Origin: Clostridia bacterium
GTDB taxonomy: Bacteria > Bacillota_A > Clostridia > Christensenellales > Borkfalkiaceae
NCBI GenBank assembly: GCA_017462505.1
Contig: JAFTQY010000011.1
Location: 1 to 20,943, forward strand
Length of the DNA: 20,943 bases
Reading direction: 5' to 3'
The notes below the pieces were generated by a model. It saw only the letters and a program-made list of their open reading frames with translations. It made no database searches and had not been told where the DNA came from. The position numbers and the translations under genes were made by a program. Of this stretch, positions 15,434 through 20,943 are shown in pieces (the first letter of the stretch is position 1; each line of letters starts with the position of its first letter).

Positions 15434-17836
15434 TTATCGGATATCGTACACCGATTTCACCTTTAAATCGGTCGGTTTCCCCGACAGAATTTTTACCGTT
15501 TTTTCTCCTTTGTCCATATCGAAGAAATTATCGGACAGCACCAAATCGTCGTTGGAATTGCTGATATAGACGTATTTTGCAAAAGCGTTTGCGCGGACGG
15601 TCAGCTCGTCGCCGTGCACGTCCACCGTGATCGCAGGGTCAAGAAACTGATAATGCTTGGGCTTAGTAAACAATACTACCCCAGCGGAAACGACTTCGCC
15701 GTTTACAGTAAACGAAAAGGACAAATAATTTCTTCTCACATCCGTCTTACAAAAATCAATTTCGTTCAAGCTTGCATACGACAACGCTTTTACGGACAGA
15801 TTTTCTTGTCCGCGCTGCAACTCCGTACCGTCGTTTGCGCAAAGCCGCCATTCCACCGTGCCCGTTACGTCCGACATGGTATCGTTATTGACGAAAATCT
15901 TCGCCTTGGTTTCATACCCGTAATACCGCTCGCTCGTAATATCCACGCGCGTGGAATACTCCCCCGTTTCCTCGCAAGAGATATGTACTGGCTCGAAAAA
16001 CCGCTTTGCCTCGTAATGCAACGCCTTATATCTGCCGTTGCCGTCGATACTCGACCAGCTTGCAACCGGCCAGCAATCGTTTAATTGCCAGTACAGCGCG
16101 CCCATACATCTGCCGCGGTTTCTGCGCAAATGCTCTACGCCGTACTTGATCGCTTCCGCCTGCAAAAGCTGCGACGCGTACACCAAGTTTTCAAATTTCG
16201 ACGGATAGAGGTAGGTTTGCGAAAGGTAATTTAAAATTTTGCCGTTTGCCGACGCGTTTCTTTGGTGTAATTCCATTACCGCGCTAAACGGATTTCTATC
16301 CTCGGGCAACGTAAATTTCTCAATCGTTTTTATCGACGGGAAAGACTGGAACCCAAATTCGCTTAAAAATCTGAAATAATGTTTTCTGTATTCGGCAAAA
16401 GGCAGATTGCCGTGCCATACCTGCCAATAATGCTGATCCCCTACGTTTTCGTCCCGCGGGTTATCGTAAAAACCGTGCGAGGACGGCGAGGACGATACAA
16501 AAGATATTTCAGGACATACTTTTTTTACGATATGCGGAATTACAAATTCCGCCATCGTTAAATAGCCCGCCTGTTCCTCTTTCGTCCACCAGTTGGGAAC
16601 AGCCGCCTCTTCTTCGATTTCGTTATTGCCCGAAATAACGCCTATGCACGCGTGATGACGGATACGCTTTAAGTTTTCTTCCACCTCAACGGATATGTTT
16701 TCAAAAAATTCCTCGTCCCAAGGATAGGCGGAACAAGCAAACATCATATCCATAAATACGATGATACCCAGCTCGTCGCACAGCTCAAAGAAATAATCGT
16801 GCGGGTAAAAGCCGCCGCCCCAAACGCGAATTGAATTGAAGTTGGCAAAAATACAGTCTTGCAACAGTTTTTTCGTCCGATCGCGGTTGAGCCGCGCCAA
16901 AATATTGTCTTCGGGGATATAATCCGCGCCCATGGCGAAGATCTTCACGCCGTTTACCTTATAGCAAAATTCTTCGCCCCACTCGTCCTTTTCTCGGCTG
17001 ATCTCTAAGGTACGCAAACCGATTTTTTTCGTGTTGGTATCCACGACCTCGCCGTTTGACAGACATTCGGTAACTACCGTATACAACGGTTGTTTGCCGT
17101 AACCGTTGGGCCACCAAAGCTGCGGATTTTCAATTTCCGTTTCCACGCCGCTTTGCAAGGAAATTTCCTTGCCGTCGGGGGTGATTATTTTGAGGGCTGT
17201 TTGGGCGGGAATACTCGTTTCCGCCTTTACGCTGACGAACACCTTTCCGTTTTCGTGTCTTTGCAAAATGCGCACGTCCGTGATGCGGGGAAGCTTGCCG
17301 TCGATAAGATAGATATCTTTCCAAATCCCTGCGTCGGGGAGCATGGGGCCCCAATCCCAACCGCTCATATAACTGGCTTTGCGAACGTAGGAAAATCCCA
17401 CCATCGTTGCGCTCGTACCGCTGCTGATCATCTTTTCCTTACTCTTCGCCTTAATGTATGCGTCGTACGGGGGGAAAACCGCCTTGATAACGTTTTTCCC
17501 GTCCAGCAAATATTGCGTAACGTCAAAAACGTACGTGCGGTGCATATTGTCGGTGTGCGCCACAAAATGTCCGTTGATATACAGATCGCAAAGGGTGTCG
17601 ATACCCTCGCAAACCAGCAAAATTTCATCCGATTTCTTTTGATATTCAAAGTCCCTTGTAAAAACGAATTCTTCGTCCATAATCGCCAAGGCTTTTTGTT
17701 CGTTGTCCCGATAAAAGGGGTCTTCCATCAAGCCGCTAAAAAGCAACGCCGAATACACCGAACCGGGTACGTCCCCTACCGTATCGTAGGTATCGCTTGT
17801 GATTTTCCATTTTCCGTTAAGCAGAAATTTTTCCAT
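15434..17836 (-). CDS. Glycoside hydrolase family 2 beta-mannosidase, cytoplasmic
   Basis: The predicted exo-beta-mannosidase releases mannose from the non-reducing ends of manno-oligosaccharides. It has 800 residues and no signal peptide, so it acts inside the cell on imported oligosaccharides. The N-terminal sugar-binding/jelly-roll region contains VPGSVYSALL and the WDWGPMLPDAGIW motif (160-172) typical of beta-mannosidases. An immunoglobulin-like domain follows, then the TIM barrel with RVWGGGFY (337-344), the acid/base Glu406 in GNNE and the nucleophile Glu493 in FLSEFGFQS. Beta-sandwich domains form the C-terminus. Catalytic residues are intact. The ATG follows AAAGGAAAG. It lies 19 bases after the HD gene, so it is co-transcribed; no transporter or regulator for mannan use is next to it. 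Beta-galactosidase or glucuronidase activity is less likely given the motifs. Confidence 0.9.
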   Translation of the reverse strand: MEKFLLNGKWKITSDTYDTVGDVPGSVYSALLFSGLMEDPFYRDNEQKALAIMDEEFVFTRDFEYQKKSDEILLVCEGIDTLCDLYINGHFVAHTDNMHRTYVFDVTQYLLDGKNVIKAVFPPYDAYIKAKSKEKMISSGTSATMVGFSYVRKASYMSGWDWGPMLPDAGIWKDIYLIDGKLPRITDVRILQRHENGKVFVSVKAETSIPAQTALKIITPDGKEISLQSGVETEIENPQLWWPNGYGKQPLYTVVTECLSNGEVVDTNTKKIGLRTLEISREKDEWGEEFCYKVNGVKIFAMGADYIPEDNILARLNRDRTKKLLQDCIFANFNSIRVWGGGFYPHDYFFELCDELGIIVFMDMMFACSAYPWDEEFFENISVEVEENLKRIRHHACIGVISGNNEIEEEAAVPNWWTKEEQAGYLTMAEFVIPHIVKKVCPEISFVSSSPSSHGFYDNPRDENVGDQHYWQVWHGNLPFAEYRKHYFRFLSEFGFQSFPSIKTIEKFTLPEDRNPFSAVMELHQRNASANGKILNYLSQTYLYPSKFENLVYASQLLQAEAIKYGVEHLRRNRGRCMGALYWQLNDCWPVASWSSIDGNGRYKALHYEAKRFFEPVHISCEETGEYSTRVDITSERYYGYETKAKIFVNNDTMSDVTGTVEWRLCANDGTELQRGQENLSVKALSYASLNEIDFCKTDVRRNYLSFSFTVNGEVVSAGVVLFTKPKHYQFLDPAITVDVHGDELTVRANAFAKYVYISNSNDDLVLSDNFFDMDKGEKTVKILSGKPTDLKVKSVYDIR

Positions 17837-17855
17837 AATACGCTTTCCTTTTTAA

Positions 17856-18440
17856 TTAAAATCCTTCCAGCTCGTCCAAAGACAGCTCAAACGAGGGGAT
17901 AAAATGCGCAAAGAAATATTCGATTTCAGGCATATTGCGGCTGTGCAGATCCTCTTCAATGCTCTTTTTCGCCTTGATAAATTCGCTGTTACCGCTGCGG
18001 AGCTCTTCCGCGCATTTGATATACGCCGCCAAGCGGTCCGCCGCCTTGACAAGACGGTATTCGACGCTGTTTTCGTCCGCGAGCACGTAGGGCGCGATCC
18101 CCTGTTGCATTTCGCCGGGCAGCATGCCGACCATCTTTTCGCACGCGCTCTTTTCCAGCTCCTTATACGCGCCGTGAATACTGTTGTTGTAATATTTGAT
18201 AGGCGTGGGCAAATCCCCCGTCATCACTTCGCTCGTTTCGTGGTACATGGCGTACAGCACCGTTTTGAGAACGTCCGCCTTGCCGCCGAACACATCGTTG
18301 TGAACGGTGACGAGCGCATGGGACAAAAGCGCAACCGATTGCGAATGTTCCATGATGTTTTCTTCGCGGGTGGAGCGCATGAGTTGCCAACGCTTGATGT
18401 ATTTCATTCTGTCCATGTACGCATAAAAATCGTGGCGCAT
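17856..18440 (-). CDS. YfbR-like HD-domain 5'-nucleotidase with HE in place of HD
   Basis: This encodes 194 residues resembling YfbR, a metal-dependent 5'-deoxynucleotidase that dephosphorylates deoxynucleoside monophosphates in the cytoplasm. The family's start (MRHDFYAYMDRMKYIKRWQLMR), ENIMEHSQSVA with metal-ligand His32, SEVMTGDLPTPIKY (70-83) and VKAADRLAAYIKCAEEL with Asp135 are all present. The usual His-Asp pair reads His67-Glu68 (MYHETSEV), confirmed as CAC GAA in the DNA, so one metal ligand is conservatively changed. The ATG at 18440 is chosen because AAAGGAG lies 8 bases upstream; the open frame extends further upstream, but only through the divergent riboswitch region. It is first in an operon with the beta-mannosidase, with no evident functional link. 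Confidence 0.88.
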   Translation of the reverse strand: MRHDFYAYMDRMKYIKRWQLMRSTREENIMEHSQSVALLSHALVTVHNDVFGGKADVLKTVLYAMYHETSEVMTGDLPTPIKYYNNSIHGAYKELEKSACEKMVGMLPGEMQQGIAPYVLADENSVEYRLVKAADRLAAYIKCAEELRSGNSEFIKAKKSIEEDLHSRNMPEIEYFFAHFIPSFELSLDELEGF

Positions 18441-18468
18441 ATTTTTTCTCCTTTTTTCTTCCAAAGGC

Positions 18469-18497
18469 TTGACTTTTGGTTTTTTGTGGTCTATAAT
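18469..18497 (+). promoter_or_regulatory. Promoter of the TPP riboswitch/thiT transcript
   Basis: TTGACT (18469-18474), a 17-base spacer and a perfect TATAAT (18492-18497) predict a start near 18504, about 17 bases before the riboswitch. It lies in the divergent region ahead of the HD gene, where I saw no equally good minus-strand promoter. Confidence 0.8.
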
Positions 18498-18520
18498 GAA
18501 ATTACAAAATTTTGAATATC

Positions 18521-18596
18521 CGTCGTGGGTGCCTTTACACAGGCTGAGATTATACCATTTGAATCGGCAAGGTAATACTTGAGCGAGAGATCGATG
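18521..18596 (+). ncRNA. TPP (thiamine pyrophosphate) riboswitch aptamer
   Basis: The aptamer landmarks occur in order: GGGTGCC (18527-18533) with a short stem to GGC, then CTGAGAT (18544-18550), ACCATTTGAA (18554-18563), and the hairpin CAAG-GTAATA-CTTG (18568-18581), followed by AGCGAGAGA. The closing helix P1 pairs CGTCG (18521-18525) with CGATG (18592-18596). These match the THI-box core (CUGAGA, ACCNUUUGAA, GGUAAUAC). It precedes a terminator and a thiamine transporter gene, so it should switch transcription off when TPP is plentiful. Confidence 0.92.
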
Positions 18597-18670
18597 ACCG
18601 TTTTTCTTCCCCGAAAAACCGTGTTTTGCGTTTTCAACGCGACACGTATAGGGGGTAACGAAGAAATTGC

Positions 18671-18720
18671 ACGCCCGACTATTTTGCGTTGTTTGCAAAA
18701 GATGAGGGCGTTTTTCTTTT
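18671..18720 (+). terminator. Riboswitch expression-platform terminator
   Basis: ACGCCC (18671-18676) pairs with GGGCGT (18706-18711), and inside it TTTTGC (18682-18687) pairs with GCAAAA (18695-18700). A T-rich run follows (18711-18720). It lies upstream of the thiT ribosome site. An earlier hairpin (18620-18646) contains CAACGC, which could instead pair with GCGTTG (18686-18691) in the terminator, a possible antiterminator. Confidence 0.75.
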
Positions 18721-18758
18721 CCCGAAAAGCGCGTACGGCGGAAAAAAGGAGGTTTTTT

Positions 18759-19895
18759 ATGTATCTTTATTCCCTTCTTTCTTCGGCTTACGCCGTGGAA
18801 AAATTCGAGCCGATCGCAAAATGGCTGACCGTCGGCGTGATCGCCGCCCTGCTCCTTTGCGGGCTAGTCGTGTTTCTTGTAAAACGGAATGCTTTTGCCG
18901 CCGTTTGCAAATGGCTCGCATTTGGACTTGCCGCCTATCTGCTCGTCCTCGCTATTGTTTTTTTTGCGCTGGATATCGCCAAAAATTACAGCGACAGTTA
19001 CGCCGAAAAAAACTGGCTGGACAAACGGTTGCTCGTGCGGTTGATCTTACTACCCCTAATCGTGCTTTCTTCCGTGGCTCTTTGCGCCCTGACGGCGTTT
19101 GCTCTCACGGCAAAAATTGCGCCCAGTAAGAAAAAATTCGTCGGACTTGTAGGCAGTATAGCCTTTACGACCGCATTAGTTGCCCTGTTGGTGTGCCTTG
19201 CGCTTTATTATAATAAGAAGATCGCAAACGACGGGTATTACAATTCCGATTCTGCAACGGTAAAACAGTTTGCGCTCTACCTTTCGGCAATCGCAACCGT
19301 CGCCGTTATGATAGCGCTGTCCTTTACAGACAGACAACCGCTGCGGTTTGATAGCCGCTCTCTTGCCTATGCGGGCATCTGCGTTGCCATGAGCTACGCC
19401 CTGTCCTATATCAAGCTGTGGGATATGCCTGCCGGCGGCAGCGTAACGCTCGTCAGCTTGTTCCCTGTCATGCTCTACGCCTATATTTTCGACACGAAAA
19501 AGGGAGTTTTTGTGGGGTTTGTTTACGGCACGTTGCAGGCGTTGCAAGACCCGTGGATCATTCACCCTGCGCAGTTCTTACTCGATTATCCCATCGCGTT
19601 TTCCGCCGTTGGTCTGGCAGGACTGTTCCGCAATTTCCGTCCGTTAAAAAGCGCTCCGCAAATCAAATTTGCAATCGGCGCAATTTTAGCAGGCGTGATG
19701 CGTTATATTTGCCACACCCTTTCGGGCGCGCTCGCTTTTGAAGCGTATGCCGAAGGGCAAAACGTGTGGACATATAGCTTGGCATATAACGCTTACGTCT
19801 TTATCGACGCCGCACTCGTTGTAGCGGTAGGGCTTATCGTTCTTTCGTCAAAAGCTTTCGTAAAAACGCTTACGCGCGTTCACAGCAACGGTTAA
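18759..19895 (+). CDS. thiT: ThiT-like thiamine ECF transporter S component with extra N-terminal membrane domain
   Basis: ThiT is the substrate-binding membrane subunit of an energy-coupling-factor transporter and imports thiamine together with the shared EcfAAT module, which is not in this window. The C-terminal half (about 199-378) is the recognisable ThiT: GGSVTLVSLFPVMLYAYIF (226-244), KKGVFVGFVYGTLQALQDPW (248-266), PAQFLLDYPIAFSAVGLAGLF (270-290) and the final helices. Normal ThiT proteins have about 180-200 residues; this one has 378. Residues 1-190 hold about five additional membrane segments (near 22-41, 48-72, 91-118, 126-151, 168-188) that I do not recognise. The ATG at 18759 is fixed by AAAGGAGG 6 bases upstream, so the extension is translated. 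The upstream TPP riboswitch strongly supports the substrate. Confidence 0.88.
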   Translation: MYLYSLLSSAYAVEKFEPIAKWLTVGVIAALLLCGLVVFLVKRNAFAAVCKWLAFGLAAYLLVLAIVFFALDIAKNYSDSYAEKNWLDKRLLVRLILLPLIVLSSVALCALTAFALTAKIAPSKKKFVGLVGSIAFTTALVALLVCLALYYNKKIANDGYYNSDSATVKQFALYLSAIATVAVMIALSFTDRQPLRFDSRSLAYAGICVAMSYALSYIKLWDMPAGGSVTLVSLFPVMLYAYIFDTKKGVFVGFVYGTLQALQDPWIIHPAQFLLDYPIAFSAVGLAGLFRNFRPLKSAPQIKFAIGAILAGVMRYICHTLSGALAFEAYAEGQNVWTYSLAYNAYVFIDAALVVAVGLIVLSSKAFVKTLTRVHSNG

Positions 19896-20392
19896 TAGAC
19901 GGCTATTTCGTCAAAAACGGCTTTGTTGACAATCAATTTTTTGTCCTCCAAATCCACCTTGACAATAACGCCTTTTACAGCAGGGAAGAGAATACTTTTC
20001 CCTGCTTTTTCTATGGTGTATACGTCGGACGCCAAATTGCGCACGTCGGTCACCACACCCAGCTCTTCCCCCTCTTCGCTCACGCAGGTAAGCCCCAAAA
20101 TATCGACGATATAATACCGCCCCTCTTCCAAAGCGGGCGCGTCCTCGCGCTCCCCTTCCAGCTTTTTACCGCGGAACAGCTCCGCCGCGTTTCTATCGGG
20201 AATACCGCGCAAACCCAAATACGCCGCGCCGTCGTTTCCCACGCGGAAAGACAGGATCTTGTAAGGCTTGTCGTCGATATACACCGTGCCGAACGCCTTT
20301 ACGTCCTCGGGAAAATCGGTAAACGTCTTTATCTTTAATTCACCGCGAATACCCTGCGGCTTTAACACTTCGCCTATGATCAGACGGTCCAT
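19892..20392 (-). CDS. rimM: Ribosome maturation factor RimM (16S rRNA processing)
   Basis: RimM binds ribosomal protein uS19 and helps mature the 3' domain of the 30S subunit. The 166-residue length is normal. The N-terminal beta-barrel domain starts IIGEVLKPQGIRGELKIKTFTDFPE, and a C-terminal PRC barrel starts at EEGRYYIVDILGLTCVSEEGEELGVVTDVRN (about 90-120), followed by SILFPAVKGVIVKVD. The ATG at 20392 follows AAGGAG. Unlike the usual rpsP-khpA-rimM-trmD-rplS order, trmD does not follow: the gene ends convergently against thiT, with the two stop codons overlapping by 4 bases. A hairpin terminator and a structured insert separate it from khpA. Confidence 0.94.
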   Translation of the reverse strand: MDRLIIGEVLKPQGIRGELKIKTFTDFPEDVKAFGTVYIDDKPYKILSFRVGNDGAAYLGLRGIPDRNAAELFRGKKLEGEREDAPALEEGRYYIVDILGLTCVSEEGEELGVVTDVRNLASDVYTIEKAGKSILFPAVKGVIVKVDLEDKKLIVNKAVFDEIAVY

Positions 20393-20413
20393 TTTACTCT
20401 CCTTGAAAATGCC

Positions 20414-20445
20414 AAAAAAAGGCTTGTAAAAAAGCCTTTTTTTTT
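20414..20445. terminator. Strong symmetric hairpin terminator upstream of rimM
   Basis: A7-GGCTT (20414-20425) and AAGCC-T7 (20432-20443) form a 12-base perfect stem with a 6-base loop. Both strands carry a T-run after the GC core (nine Ts on plus, seven on minus), so it can act in both directions. On the minus strand it could reduce transcription from khpA into rimM. On the plus strand it is the first clear terminator after thiT. Confidence 0.75.
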
Positions 20446-20452
20446 GGTTTTG

Positions 20453-20576
20453 ATACGTCTATGGGTTACCCGTAAACGGCGGAGACGCGAGCAGTTCAAG
20501 GCGGCGCAAGGGCGCGTACAATAGTACAATAAGTACGTAACCGCACGCCAACGCTGAAATGCGACGCGTATACGTC
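20453..20576. repeat. 110-base structured insert flanked by 7-base direct repeats
   Basis: Direct repeats ATACGTC (20453-20459 and 20570-20576) bracket a GC-rich segment unlike the AT-rich intergenic DNA elsewhere. Its middle holds CGTAC and GTACG arms around AATAGTACAATAA, with outer GGCG and CGCC arms, so it can fold into a long imperfect hairpin. It begins 2 bases after the khpA stop. The layout resembles a small non-autonomous mobile or interspersed palindromic element, but copy number cannot be judged from one window. Confidence 0.45.
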
Positions 20577-20578
20577 GT

Positions 20579-20836
20579 TTATTCCGCGTCGACGGCGTCG
20601 CCGCCGCGTTCACGTATCTCTATAACGTATCTCTTACTGCTTGCAGGGGTCGCTAAGCGCACGATCGTACGCATCGCCTTTGCAATTTTACCCTGCTTGC
20701 CGATCACCTTGCCCATGTCCGAGGGAGAAAGGATAACGGTCACTTCGATTACGCGGTCCTTTTCATTGACTACGTATTCCACGTTTTCCTTGTCTTCTGC
20801 GAACTGGCCAACGATGTATTTGATTAAATCAAGCAT
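20579..20836 (-). CDS. khpA: KH-domain RNA-binding protein KhpA (YlqC family)
   Basis: This encodes 85 residues making a single KH domain. The core GKVIGKQGKIAKAMRTIVR (about 42-60) includes the RNA-binding GxxG loop as GKQG, preceded by VIEVTVILSPSDMGKVIG and followed by a final strand (KRYVIEIRERG). The acidic N-terminal helix MLDLIKYIVGQFAED is typical. In Firmicutes KhpA partners KhpB (Jag) and binds many RNAs, affecting cell division and envelope growth. The ATG at 20836 follows GGAGGAGG. It lies between the probable rpsP end and rimM, its usual place. The gene at the start of the following intergenic segment abuts the structured insert. Confidence 0.93.
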   Translation of the reverse strand: MLDLIKYIVGQFAEDKENVEYVVNEKDRVIEVTVILSPSDMGKVIGKQGKIAKAMRTIVRLATPASSKRYVIEIRERGGDAVDAE

Positions 20837-20862
20837 AGTTTGCCTCCTCCAATTGATTGCCG

Positions 20863-20891
20863 CGCCGCCTTAGCGAATAGAAAAGGCGGCG
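20863..20891 (-). other. GC-rich hairpin without T-run between rpsP and khpA
   Basis: CGCCGCCTT and AAGGCGGCG (20863-20871 and 20883-20891) form a perfect 9-base stem with an 11-base loop. No T-run follows on the minus strand, so it is more likely an mRNA processing or stability element than a full terminator. Confidence 0.5.
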
Positions 20892-20910
20892 ACACGACGG
20901 GTTTTGTCGA

Positions 20911-20943
20911 TTATTTGTTCGACTTTTTACCTTTCGTCTTGGA
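20911..20943 (-). CDS. rpsP: C-terminal end of a basic protein, probably ribosomal protein bS16
   Basis: Ten codons are visible, reading SKTKGKKSNK and then TAA, entering from the right edge. The lysine-rich tail fits the basic C-terminal extension of many Firmicutes bS16 proteins, and the position immediately upstream of khpA and rimM is the conserved place of rpsP. Sequence alone is too short to identify it; the call rests mainly on gene order. Confidence 0.4.
   Translation of the reverse strand, partial: SKTKGKKSNK

Noticed and set aside
18441..18698. N-terminal extension of the HD phosphohydrolase
   Set aside because: The extension runs through the reverse complement of the TPP riboswitch and promoter, while family homology and the ribosome site both begin at 18440.
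18579..18758. N-terminal extension of ThiT into the leader
   Set aside because: It would translate part of the riboswitch and terminator; AAAGGAGG fixes the start at 18759.
20380..20613. 77-codon minus-strand frame covering the khpA-rimM intergenic insert
   Set aside because: It overlaps the ends of khpA and rimM in another frame, crosses the terminator and is basic low-complexity; it reflects the GC-rich insert rather than a gene.

Overview
The window reads as chromosomal core DNA of a Gram-positive, Clostridia-like member of the Firmicutes (Bacillota), probably an uncultured or gut-type lineage. The inference rests on purine-rich GGAGG-type ribosome sites, sigma-A-like promoters with 16-17 base spacers, a ThiT-type ECF thiamine transporter behind a TPP riboswitch, a CAAAC-N4-GTTTG element resembling the Firmicutes SOS box, and the rpsP-khpA-rimM gene order. 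No transposase, integrase, phage gene, CRISPR array, rRNA or tRNA was seen.

Layout from left to right. A GTP-type PEP carboxykinase gene (pckG) enters from the left edge on the minus strand and is cut by the window. Divergent from it is a small unrecognised protein with its own promoter. The proline operon proB-proA-proC follows on the plus strand (1091-4036) and ends at a bidirectional terminator shared with the convergent nucleotide-excision-repair operon uvrB-uvrA (minus, 9064-4201). uvrB has a clear promoter with an SOS-box-like palindrome at the transcription start. Next comes a small winged-helix/membrane-anchor protein.

On the minus strand, an OmpR-family response regulator, a short histidine kinase and two unrecognised membrane proteins form one tightly packed, partly overlapping operon (12737-9565). 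Its promoter lacks a good -35 box but carries four 6-base direct repeats at exact 11-base spacing, the architecture of a PhoP-type box, which suggests autoregulation. Upstream is a second minus-strand operon: a degenerate FtsK/SpoIIIE-like ATPase-fold protein, the adenine glycosylase mutY and an iron-sulfur flavoprotein.

A third minus-strand unit encodes a YfbR-like HD phosphohydrolase (with Glu in place of the Asp of the HD pair) and a cytoplasmic GH2 beta-mannosidase. Divergent from it on the plus strand, a TPP riboswitch with a terminator controls a ThiT transporter carrying an unusual N-terminal block of about 190 residues and five membrane segments. thiT overlaps the end of rimM tail to tail with no terminator between them. 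The right end holds rimM, khpA and the last codons of a gene that is probably rpsP. A 110-base GC-rich structured insert flanked by 7-base direct repeats, and a strong hairpin terminator, lie between khpA and rimM.

Most of the window is ordinary housekeeping. The less ordinary parts are the putatively self-regulated two-component/membrane operon, the insert and possible antisense arrangement around rimM/thiT, the ThiT fusion, and the degenerate ATPase next to mutY.
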